5,946 nt of DNA, taken from positions 1 to 5,946 of the forward strand of contig CABRFG010000081.1 of NCBI GenBank assembly GCA_902470095.1, in the 5' to 3' direction. This document shows, in pieces, positions 1 to 5,623 of this stretch (its first letter is position 1; each line of letters begins with the position of its first letter). The notes under the pieces are model-generated. The model was not told the origin of the DNA. It searched no databases and was given only the letters and a program-made list of their open reading frames with translations. Made by a program: the position numbers and the translations under genes. This stretch comes from an uncultured Collinsella sp. (lineage in GTDB: Bacteria; Actinomycetota; Coriobacteriia; Coriobacteriales; Coriobacteriaceae).

Positions 1-686
1 GTGCCGCAGCGGTTGTAGTCGACGAGCGACTCAGCCGCGGCGGTAATGCGGCCCTCGGCACCGCCCACGTGCACCATCTTGGCGGCGTCCTCCTCCATGT
101 GGATGCGCAGGATGCGGATGGGCACCGTGTAGGAACCGTCCTCGCGACGCTCGGGCATCTGCAGGTTGGACGCATCGTAGCTGGCCAGGTGACCGGCGCG
201 CTGGTTGCCCTCGCGCATGGTCGACGTCATGGACGTGGACAGGCCCTCGGCGTTGGCCGAGGCGCTCGCCAGGCTCTGGGCCTCGGCCTCGCCAAACGCG
301 CAGTCGGGACGCTCGGCGGCACCGCGACCGGTCACGTCCAGATCCAGGTGACCGTACATGGCAAAGGCGACCGGACCCTGCGTGGTCTGGAAGTTCTTGG
401 CCATATCGGGATAAAAGTAGTGCTTGCGATAGAACATCGAGTGGCGCTGGATCTCGCAGTTGGTGGCGAGACCGGCCTTGACGATGCTCTCGATTGCCTT
501 CTTGTTAGGCACCGGCAGGGCGCCGGGCAGGCCCAGACACACCGGGCACACGTTGGCGTTGGGCTCGTCATCGTGGCTGAGCTTGCAGTTGCAGAACATC
601 TTGGTATCGAGTGCGGTGAGCTCGGTATGGATCTCCAGGCCGATCACGGCCTCCCAATCCTGCAGGACCTCGGAAAGCTCCTTCAT
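1..686 (-). CDS. gatB: Aspartyl/glutamyl-tRNA amidotransferase subunit B, N-terminal part (cut by window edge)
   Basis: GatB is the tRNA-binding and kinase-like subunit of GatCAB. It activates the side chain of Asp-tRNA(Asn) or Glu-tRNA(Gln) with ATP so that ammonia from GatA can amidate it in the cytoplasm. The first 228 codons are visible; the C-terminal helical and tail domains lie outside. Family motifs appear in order: VIGLEIHTEL (E18, H20), a zinc-type cysteine set at C32/C34 and C47/C50 (CPVCLGLPG), RKHYFYPD at 87-94, RIHMEEDAAK at 194-203 and LVDYNRCGT at the edge. By alignment with the remembered S. aureus protein, E18, H20 and E199 match its metal ligands E10, H12 and E125. Between F99-Q100 and R194 the protein is about 65 residues longer than that reference, with an Ala/Ser-rich insert at about 121-185. 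The ATG at 686 shares one base with the gatA stop (TAATG) and has a GGGAGG-type ribosome site inside gatA. Last gene of the operon as far as visible. Confidence 0.97.
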   Translation of the reverse strand, partial: MKELSEVLQDWEAVIGLEIHTELTALDTKMFCNCKLSHDDEPNANVCPVCLGLPGALPVPNKKAIESIVKAGLATNCEIQRHSMFYRKHYFYPDMAKNFQTTQGPVAFAMYGHLDLDVTGRGAAERPDCAFGEAEAQSLASASANAEGLSTSMTSTMREGNQRAGHLASYDASNLQMPERREDGSYTVPIRILRIHMEEDAAKMVHVGGAEGRITAAAESLVDYNRCG

Positions 687-2200
687 TACAGCTCGCCTCC
701 CTTCCCGGCAAAATCGGGCGCGACGAAAAGCGCGGGCGCACCCGTGGCGGCATCGGCAAAGCCGCGCTCCAGGGCGCGGGCAAACGTGAGCAGCTGACGG
801 TCCTTAAAGGCCGGACCAACCAGCTGGGCAGAAACGGGCAGCTTGCTGTCCTCGCCCAGGCCCAGCGGCACCGAGATGCCACCGTTGCCGCAGATGTTGA
901 GCGAGATGGTATACAGGTCGGAGAGGTACATCTGCGTGGGGTCGCTGATCTCGCCAAACTTAAAGGCCGTGCGCGGCGAGGCGGGCATGAGGATGGTGTC
1001 CACCTTGGCATACGCGGCGTCGTAGTCCTGCGTGATGAGCGTGCGGGCCTTTTGCGCGGCGTAGTAGTACTTGTCGTACACGCCCGAGCTCAGCAGGTAG
1101 GCGCCGAGCATCTGACGGCGCTTGGCCTCGGCGCCAAAGCCGTGGGCGCGCGACAGCGAGCTCTGGTCGGACAGGTTGGCGCAGCCCTCCTCCTGGTAGC
1201 CGTAGCGAATGCCGTCGAAACGTGCCAGGTTGGAGAACGCCTCGGCCGGGCCGATGACGTAGTAGGCGGCGATGGCGGCGTCCAGGTGCGGCAGGTCGAC
1301 CTCGACCAGCTCGGCACCCTGGTTCTGCAGCTCCTGGGCGGCGCGCTGAACAGCAGTCTTGACCTCGGGCGTCAGGCCCTCGGCCTCCATAAACGCAGGG
1401 ATAATGCCCACGCGCTTGCCCTCGATGCTGTCGTTAAGATGCTCGGTAAAGTCGACGGCGCAATCCTGGCTGGTGCAATCGTACGGATCGTGACCCGCGC
1501 CGGTAAGCGCGTTCATGGCCAGCGCGACATCCTCGACCGTGCGGCCAAAGGGCCCCACCTGGTCGAGCGACGAGCCAAAGGCAACCACGCCGTAACGGCT
1601 CACGGCGCCATACGTGGGCTTAAAGCCCACCACACCGCACAGCGACGCCGGCTGGCGAATGGAGCCGCCGGTATCCGAGCCCAGCGAGAGCGCGACCTCG
1701 CCCGCGGCGACGGCGGCAGCAGAGCCGCCCGAGGAGCCGCCGGGCACGCGCTCGGTATCCCAGGGGTTGTTGGTGCGGTGGAACGCCGAGCTCTCGGTGG
1801 AGCTACCAAAGGCAAACTCGTCCATGTTGGCCTTGCCCATGGGCAGGCAGCCGGCATCGAGCATGCGCTGGACGCAGGTGGCGGTGTAGACGCTCTGGTA
1901 GTCCTCGAGCATGCGGGAAGCACAGGTGGTGCGCGTGCCCACGAGGTTCATGTTGTCCTTGATGGCCAGCGGCACGCCCGCGAGCGGGGGCAGCGGCTTG
2001 CCTGCGGCACGGTCGGCATCCACGCGCGCAGCGGCCTCGAGCGCGAGCTCGGGCGCCACCTGCAGGAATGCCTGGACCCCGCCCTCGCGCGCCTCGATGG
2101 CGGCAAGGGAGGCCTGGGCCACCTCGGTAGCGGTAAAGTCGCCGGCGGCAACGCCCGCGGCGATCTGGGCGGCGGTAAGGGAATCGAAGCTCTGAGCCAT
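686..2200 (-). CDS. gatA: Aspartyl/glutamyl-tRNA amidotransferase subunit A (amidase)
   Basis: GatA is the glutaminase subunit of GatCAB. It hydrolyses glutamine and passes the ammonia through the complex to GatB. The 504-aa product is close to the usual family length. It carries the full amidase signature: LAIKDN with catalytic K81, PGGSSGGSAAAVAAG at 153-167 with cis-Ser S156, and SDTGGSIRQPA at 175-185 with nucleophile S180 (matching K79, S154 and S178 of S. aureus GatA). Further family blocks are GFKPTYGAVSRYG (192-204), SLDQVGPFGRT (211-221) and RFDGIRYGYQ (327-336). The family's usual NLAGLPGIS block reads NICGNGGIS here, a mild deviation. The ATG at 2200 overlaps the gatC stop by one base and is preceded by a purine-rich GGAGAGGGGGAG tract within gatC. 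Long open frames on the opposite strand are by-products of GC-rich codon use. Confidence 0.99.
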   Translation of the reverse strand: MAQSFDSLTAAQIAAGVAAGDFTATEVAQASLAAIEAREGGVQAFLQVAPELALEAAARVDADRAAGKPLPPLAGVPLAIKDNMNLVGTRTTCASRMLEDYQSVYTATCVQRMLDAGCLPMGKANMDEFAFGSSTESSAFHRTNNPWDTERVPGGSSGGSAAAVAAGEVALSLGSDTGGSIRQPASLCGVVGFKPTYGAVSRYGVVAFGSSLDQVGPFGRTVEDVALAMNALTGAGHDPYDCTSQDCAVDFTEHLNDSIEGKRVGIIPAFMEAEGLTPEVKTAVQRAAQELQNQGAELVEVDLPHLDAAIAAYYVIGPAEAFSNLARFDGIRYGYQEEGCANLSDQSSLSRAHGFGAEAKRRQMLGAYLLSSGVYDKYYYAAQKARTLITQDYDAAYAKVDTILMPASPRTAFKFGEISDPTQMYLSDLYTISLNICGNGGISVPLGLGEDSKLPVSAQLVGPAFKDRQLLTFARALERGFADAATGAPALFVAPDFAGKGGEL

Positions 2201-2511
2201 TACTCGCTCTCCCCCTCTCCCAAAATGGACGGCACGCGGAAGTAGCGGTCGCGCGCGCTGCCGGCGTTTTCGAGCGCAACGTCGAGCGGCAGGTCGCGCT
2301 CGGGCTCGCGCAGGTCATCGCCCATCACGTTGGACAGGCTTCCGATGGGATGGAACGTGGGCTCCACGTCGGGCAAGTCATATTGCAAGACGGGCTCGAG
2401 CATCTGGACGGCGTCGTTCAGGTAGGACGTCATCTGGGTGAGCTCGTCATCGGTCAGTGCGATCTTTGCGTACTCGGCGATGCCGCGCACGTCTTTCTCG
2501 CTGAGTGCCAT
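2200..2511 (-). CDS. gatC: Aspartyl/glutamyl-tRNA amidotransferase subunit C
   Basis: GatC is the small subunit that wraps around GatA and holds GatA and GatB together. The product is 103 aa, a normal length. It shows the family pattern: an N-terminal helix (DVRGIAEYAKIALTDDEL, 7-24), a helix ending MLEPVLQYDLPDVEPTFHP (37-55), the LREPERDLPLDVALENA turn (67-83), and the terminal RYFRVPSILGEGE that threads along GatA. I chose the ATG at 2511 over the in-frame ATG at 2529. A strong GGAAGGGAG ribosome site (2517-2525) lies 5 bases before 2511, whereas the upstream start would put that site inside the gene and add six unrelated residues. It is the first gene of gatC-gatA-gatB, coupled to gatA by TAATG. 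Probable promoter about 36 bases upstream. Confidence 0.96.
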   Translation of the reverse strand: MALSEKDVRGIAEYAKIALTDDELTQMTSYLNDAVQMLEPVLQYDLPDVEPTFHPIGSLSNVMGDDLREPERDLPLDVALENAGSARDRYFRVPSILGEGESE

Positions 2512-2546
2512 AGGCGCTCCCTTCCGCATAACAGTTAAACCGCTCT

Positions 2547-2552
2547 AGTATA
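2547..2552 (-). promoter_or_regulatory. Probable -10 box of the gatCAB operon
   Basis: The minus strand reads TATACT (5 of 6 bases of the sigma-70-type -10 consensus), preceded directly by TG. Transcription would begin near 2540 and give a leader of about 28 bases before the gatC ATG at 2511. No convincing -35 is present: the hexamer 17 bases upstream is TGCTCC. Position and base match support it; nothing else does. Confidence 0.45.
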
Positions 2553-2648
2553 CAGGGCAACGCCGGCTTGGAGCAGGCGCTTTACCCAAATGCAGCGAAA
2601 ACGTAACGAGGGCGGCGGTTGGCAGGCGGCGGGCTGGCGGTTCTGCAA

Positions 2649-2731
2649 CGAAACCGCACCGTCCATAGCGAAAAGCATCTCGCCCGCAACGAAAGCCGTC
2701 CCGCCCGCAACGAAAACCATCACAACATTCG
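2649..2731. repeat. Tandem array of four units of about 21 bp (CGAAA-anchored)
   Basis: Four consecutive units start with CGAAA at 2649, 2669, 2690 and 2711, giving lengths of 20, 21, 21 and 21 bases. The best-conserved part is CGCCCGCAACGAAA, exact at 2681-2694 and 2702-2715. A GCAACGAAA copy lies at 2645-2653 and a looser outlying copy, GCAGCGAAAA, at 2592-2601. The last unit (CGAAAACCATC...) runs into the left arm of the 19-bp inverted repeat, so array and palindrome look like one composite element. A 21-bp step is two DNA turns, so the units face the same side of the helix. Function unknown. Confidence 0.7.
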
Positions 2732-2778
2732 ACGCTTTTCTTCAAAATCGAGATTTTCATCGAATGTTGTGATGGTTT
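2714..2778. repeat. Perfect 19-bp inverted repeat with a nested hairpin
   Basis: The arms are 2714-2732 (AAACCATCACAACATTCGA) and 2760-2778 (its exact reverse complement), separated by 27 bases. Within that loop AAAATC (2744-2749) and GATTTT (2752-2757) form a second, short stem. Neither strand has a T-run after the outer stem, so it is not a standard intrinsic terminator. The composition and shape suggest a dispersed, possibly miniature mobile or REP-like element; that is inference. Confidence 0.85.
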
Positions 2779-2790
2779 GGAAGCCCCCGG

Positions 2791-2823
2791 CCACCACAAA
2801 GGTGCCTGTCCCCTTTGCGGTGG
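2791..2823 (-). repeat. 12-bp hairpin just after the sortase stop, with a GGACAGGCA loop
   Basis: The arms CCACCACAAAGG (2791-2802) and CCTTTGCGGTGG (2812-2823) pair over 12 positions with one exception. That exception is A-C in plus-strand RNA but a G-U wobble in minus-strand RNA, so the fold is intact in the sortase transcript. The 9-base loop reads GGACAGGCA on the minus strand. It begins 14 bases after the sortase TAA. It could end or protect the sortase mRNA, but there is no T-tract. It may instead be a REP-type dispersed palindrome, an inference from its look. Confidence 0.7.
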
Positions 2824-2837
2824 TTCTGGAGAATGTC

Positions 2838-3776
2838 TTATGCCGAGGCCTTGGCCTTGCGGCGCTTGCGAACCGCGTGGATCACGATGTCCAACAGCAA
2901 CAGCACAATGGCTACAACCACGATAAGCACGGCAAACTCGCGCTTGCCCCAGTGGCGGCCGGCCAGCGACTTTTGCTTGTCGACGTCCTTCTTGTTGTAC
3001 TTGGTGCGCACGCAATGCACCAGCAGGCGATGGTCGTTCACGCCGTAGGGCGTGCAGGTGACGAGCGTCACCTTGTCGGCGCCGGGCTCGATGGTCAGCG
3101 ACTCCATTTCCTCGGGCAGCACGACCTCGGAGTCCACCATCTTGTAGGCGAGCGTCTTGTTCATGGTGTGCAGCAACACCAGGTCGCCGGGCTCCAGCGA
3201 ATGGATGTCGTCGAACATGCTCAGGTTGCGCATGCCCGAGTGCGCGGTGAGCACGCAATGCGTCGAGGTGCCGCCCACCGGCAGGCTCGTGCCCTCCAGG
3301 TGGCCGACGCCCGCCATGAGGACTTCCTCGCTCGTGCCGTGGTAGATGGGCATACTTACGTCGATGGAGGGGATCTCGACCCAGCTCATCATGGGGTCGC
3401 GGTCAAAGATAAGTTGCTGAGCGTAGGGCTCGATCTGGTCGGCGGGAAGCTCGGTGACCTCGCCCGCCAGTTGCTCGTTAAAGGAGCGCGCCTGGAGCAG
3501 GATGCGCTCGCGCTCCTCGGCAGACAGCGCGTCCACGGTGCTGGACACGGTGCTGATCTGGTTGAACACGCCCGAGGCCTCGAGCCGGTCCAAGATCCAC
3601 GGCCAGGTCATAAGGCCCACGCCAATAAGGATGATGACGATGGTGATGAGCCGGTCAGCCCAGCGCGGCAGTCGCTTGCGACGACGCTTGGGCTTTTGTT
3701 GAGATTTGGGCTGAGGGCTTGAGCCGCCGTTGGCCGCGGCGTTATTGCTCTTCATATGTTTGGCGCCCTGCACCAT
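2838..3776 (-). CDS. Class C (pilin-type) sortase, solitary
   Basis: A membrane-anchored cysteine transpeptidase that cleaves LPXTG-type sorting signals and links surface proteins or pilins. The 312-aa product has a basic, Lys/Arg-rich N-terminus (24-38), a membrane segment at about 42-60, the sortase domain at about 128-260, a second membrane segment at 281-300 and an RKRRK tail; this two-segment layout is typical of class C. Visible family blocks are WVEIPSIDVSMPIYHGTSEEVL (starting at 132), GHLEGTSLPVGG (158-169), TAHSG with catalytic H179, and TLVTCTPYGVNDHRLLV (237-253) with C241 and R250. Oddities: HSG replaces the common HRG, and the usual DP[FWY] lid motif is not seen in 100-130. The ATG at 3776 follows GAGGAG (3786-3791) by 9 bases; M8 lacks such a site. 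No pilin or LPXTG substrate gene is in the window, so the substrate is unknown. Confidence 0.93.
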   Translation of the reverse strand: MVQGAKHMKSNNAAANGGSSPQPKSQQKPKRRRKRLPRWADRLITIVIILIGVGLMTWPWILDRLEASGVFNQISTVSSTVDALSAEERERILLQARSFNEQLAGEVTELPADQIEPYAQQLIFDRDPMMSWVEIPSIDVSMPIYHGTSEEVLMAGVGHLEGTSLPVGGTSTHCVLTAHSGMRNLSMFDDIHSLEPGDLVLLHTMNKTLAYKMVDSEVVLPEEMESLTIEPGADKVTLVTCTPYGVNDHRLLVHCVRTKYNKKDVDKQKSLAGRHWGKREFAVLIVVVAIVLLLLDIVIHAVRKRRKAKASA

Positions 3777-3792
3777 CGCCAGTCACTCCTCT

Positions 3793-3806
3793 ACAACTCA
3801 AGTTGT
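3793..3806. promoter_or_regulatory. Small palindrome in the sortase leader
   Basis: ACAACT-CA-AGTTGT is a perfect 6-bp inverted repeat with a 2-base centre. It lies between the possible -10 box and the GAGGAG ribosome site, at or just after the expected transcription start. That position suits a repressor operator; chance is also possible for a palindrome this short. Confidence 0.35.
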
Positions 3807-3814
3807 CTAAACAA

Positions 3815-3820
3815 ATAATA
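3815..3820 (-). promoter_or_regulatory. Possible -10 box of the sortase gene
   Basis: The minus strand reads TATTAT about 40 bases before the sortase ATG, in the only AT-rich patch of the spacer. No good -35 lies at normal spacing; TTGTCC at 3844-3849 is 23 bases away, which is too far. A weak call based on position. Confidence 0.3.
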
Positions 3821-3841
3821 GCCGATTAGCGAGCTCATGCG

Positions 3842-3872
3842 CCGGACAACGCAGCTAGACTGCACCGTCCGG
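3842..3872. repeat. Nested inverted repeat between the nucleotidyltransferase and sortase genes
   Basis: The outer arms CCGGAC (3842-3847) and GTCCGG (3867-3872) enclose inner arms GCAG (3851-3854) and CTGC (3860-3863), with a 3x3 internal loop and a 5-base tip. It lies 15 bases past the stop of the nucleotidyltransferase gene. It may act as a transcript-end structure, but no T-run follows on the minus strand, so a standard intrinsic terminator is not supported. Confidence 0.5.
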
Positions 3873-3887
3873 GCCACGTAACCCCAC

Positions 3888-4661
3888 TCAACCAATCAAG
3901 CCATATGTTGCTTTCATCGTCTCGAGCAACTGCGCCATCGTTACGCCCGCAACCCCAATCTGTTTCAGATTGACGTCGCCCACCTCACAATCTTTGACAA
4001 ACGCAAGCATATCGTCCTTCAGTTCTCCGCGCAGATCGACACCTTCCGACTCGCCAAGCAGCTGAGCAAGTCTCAGCGCATCGCGTTTATGCTTTTTTAC
4101 CTTCCTCGAATCAACGTTCTCCCCCGCTTCCCTTCTAGCTTTTAGGTCGAGATACGCCTTCGCTTTGAACGGGACAATGTATTCCGTCCCCAGGACCGAA
4201 ACGCCGCCTACGGTTCGAATTCCCTGAAGGAACAAGCTGTAGTAAGCATCGTCCAACAAAATTGCCGAAAGACTGCTTATGTTTTCATCAACGTGAATTG
4301 GCGCCACATCAATCCCCTCACGACCCTTTAGAAAGTCGGGGCACTTCGCGAAGAGTTCAATCATATGGGGGTAACCCGGCATCTTAGGCTCTGTGAACCG
4401 ATAAAAACATGAGCCTTTGCCTTCGCCCCAGCCGCAGCGGTAACCGCCATCACGCACCAAAGTCCATATAGCTTCTGCCGTCTGAGGCAACCGGTCATCG
4501 GCGACAATTACCACATCAAAATCGTGAGTCGCCCTAAACGGAAGTCCCGCCTCCGCGAGCAAAATGTCGCATGCCGTGCCGCCGATAAGGGCATACGATC
4601 CTGCGGCTTCTTGCATATGCTGCTGAAATTCTTGGAGACCTTCTACAGCGCTTCTTGCCAT
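3888..4661 (-). CDS. Nucleotidyltransferase-fold protein, AbiEii/MNT-like putative toxin
   Basis: A 257-aa protein with a minimal nucleotidyltransferase core. It has ALIGGTACDIL (24-34, the G27-G28 turn), RATHDFDVVI (43-52) giving the D47-x-D49 metal pair, and MIELF (100-104) with E102 as the likely third acidic residue. Downstream blocks are ENISSLSAILLDDAYYSLF (126-144), YIVPFKAKAYLDLKAR (161-176) and VDSRKVKKHKRDALRLAQLL (183-202); a Lys/Arg-rich helix of this kind also occurs in AbiEii-type proteins. In the AbiE/MenA family such enzymes transfer nucleotides, for example onto tRNA 3' ends, and so block growth; whether this one does is inference. The ATG at 4661 has an AAGGAA site 5 bases upstream (4667-4672) and lies 19 bases inside the preceding gene, so the two are co-translated. 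Visibly less GC-rich than gat. Alternative reading: a non-toxic nucleotidyltransferase of unknown substrate. Confidence 0.8.
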   Translation of the reverse strand: MARSAVEGLQEFQQHMQEAAGSYALIGGTACDILLAEAGLPFRATHDFDVVIVADDRLPQTAEAIWTLVRDGGYRCGWGEGKGSCFYRFTEPKMPGYPHMIELFAKCPDFLKGREGIDVAPIHVDENISSLSAILLDDAYYSLFLQGIRTVGGVSVLGTEYIVPFKAKAYLDLKARREAGENVDSRKVKKHKRDALRLAQLLGESEGVDLRGELKDDMLAFVKDCEVGDVNLKQIGVAGVTMAQLLETMKATYGLIG

Positions 4662-5611
4662 GGATATTCCTTTCCAAACATGCGATCGACTTCGAGCTGA
4701 ATTCGCTCATCGTCGATTGCCGCCAAAGATAGCGCAAGCGAAATGTTGTCGACACGGGAGAAGTCGGCAAACACAGGCGCATAGCGCCACACTTGGATCA
4801 TCGCCGTTTCGTTATCCGGCAACTCCCCGTCTGCGACTTCGAGGTCGCTCAGTTGACGCCATGCACTTCTTAAGACGGCCTTTTGTTCCATACCCGGCGC
4901 AGCGAGCATCGAACGCGCAGCGAGCGCCGTCTCCCCGGCGTCAACAAGACAGTCAACCTGCGGTGTCTTCCTTGCAAAAAAGACCTTCGAGACAGGCGAG
5001 GAGAGCTCTGTCATGTGCTCGCTAAGCAGAAGATCAACGGCAACAGGGAGCACGACGACACGTCGCTCGTAACGCTCGCGCCTCGCGAGCCCCCTGTCAA
5101 CAAGCTCGGTTATGGCCTCACTCGCGCGGCTTGCCGAAATCCCAAGCGCGCGACAAAGGTCATAGGGGCGATATGGCTCCTGGGCTGCTCCCCAGATTGC
5201 GGCAGCCTGCGCGTTGGGCGACATCTTGGTCGCATGATTGTGAGACCGGGTACCGCCCCTCTCCGTGCAGGCTGTGCCCATAAATGGAAGAAAAGCCTGT
5301 CTACCTGGGCAGACAAAGGGAATCCCTTGCGCGACCAATGCTTTGCGTTGACGTGCATCGGCATCAGGAAACGAAACGACAACAGGAGTCTCCGCGCGCA
5401 AGGCTAGCTGACTATAGACTCTCTTGGCCTCGGGAAGCCCGACGCCAGTAGGCAAACTTGCAAGCAAAAACGAAAAACCGTTTGCGTCAACAGCGCGGAC
5501 CTCAATCGCCCGCAGATGCAGCGGCAAGCGTGCGGATCCAGGCCAATTTTTGGTCTTGGCAGAGAGGCCTAGTGCTTCTTGTAAGTAGATTAGCGCTTCG
5601 TTCATTTCCAT
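4643..5611 (-). CDS. Winged-helix regulator, probable antitoxin partner of the nucleotidyltransferase
   Basis: A 322-aa protein in three parts. An N-terminal domain (about 1-125) has RLPLHLRAIEVRA (28-40) and a strand-rich block ending QGIPFVCPGRQAFLPFMG (95-112). A winged helix-turn-helix lies at about 130-190 (LCRALGISASRASEAITELVDRGL, starting at 152). A C-terminal domain carries GETALAARSMLAAPG (226-240), MIQVWRYAPV (271-280) and VDNISLALSLAAIDDERIQLEVD (287-309). I recognise this design as a regulator found beside such nucleotidyltransferases, from memory and without a search. The helix-turn-helix suggests DNA binding, probably at its own promoter, and neutralisation or control of the downstream enzyme as AbiEi does; that role is inferred. 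M1 (5611) and M3 (5605) are both possible starts; neither has a strong ribosome site, and a weak GGA lies about 16 bases upstream of M1. Its end overlaps the next gene by 19 bases. Confidence 0.75.
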   Translation of the reverse strand: MEMNEALIYLQEALGLSAKTKNWPGSARLPLHLRAIEVRAVDANGFSFLLASLPTGVGLPEAKRVYSQLALRAETPVVVSFPDADARQRKALVAQGIPFVCPGRQAFLPFMGTACTERGGTRSHNHATKMSPNAQAAAIWGAAQEPYRPYDLCRALGISASRASEAITELVDRGLARRERYERRVVVLPVAVDLLLSEHMTELSSPVSKVFFARKTPQVDCLVDAGETALAARSMLAAPGMEQKAVLRSAWRQLSDLEVADGELPDNETAMIQVWRYAPVFADFSRVDNISLALSLAAIDDERIQLEVDRMFGKEYPWQEAL

Positions 5612-5623
5612 AGTTTTCGTTTG

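Larger units (their letters stand above)
2512..2837. other. Gene-free, repeat-rich spacer between the sortase gene and the gat operon
   Basis: About 325 bases hold no gene I can support. From the sortase side (right to left) they contain a hairpin at 2791-2823, a perfect long inverted repeat at 2714-2778, a tandem array with a period near 21 bases (about 2649-2731), a GC-rich stretch in which GGCGGTT recurs 22 bases apart (2614 and 2636), and the gat promoter. The short minus-strand frame at 2535-2723 translates into 7-residue repeats only because 21 bases equal seven codons. It has no ribosome site and overlaps the gat -10 box. Confidence 0.75.

Noticed and set aside
69..797. 242-codon plus-strand open frame opposite gatB and the gatA end
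   Set aside because: Antisense to conserved GatB sequence and of the same low-information composition.
1052..2245. 397-codon open frame on the plus strand opposite gatA
   Set aside because: It is fully antisense to an intact, motif-complete gatA. Its product is Gly/Ala/His/Arg-rich with no recognisable motif, as expected for the complement of GC-rich codons.
2535..2723. 62-codon minus-strand frame with 7-residue periodicity (TAFVAGE-like units)
   Set aside because: The periodicity follows from the 21-bp DNA repeat. It has no ribosome site, starts inside the inverted repeat and covers the gat -10 box.
2592..2731. CRISPR array
   Set aside because: The repeated units are only about 21 bases with no unique spacers of CRISPR length between them, and no cas gene is present.
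2619..3722. 367-codon plus-strand open frame across the repeat region and the sortase gene
   Set aside because: Antisense to the sortase. Its first part is a translation of the 21-bp array and palindromes, and no ribosome site or family motif is seen.
4883..5407. 174-codon plus-strand open frame inside the regulator gene
   Set aside because: Antisense to the winged-helix region, whose minus-strand protein has a clear helix-turn-helix and family-like motifs.
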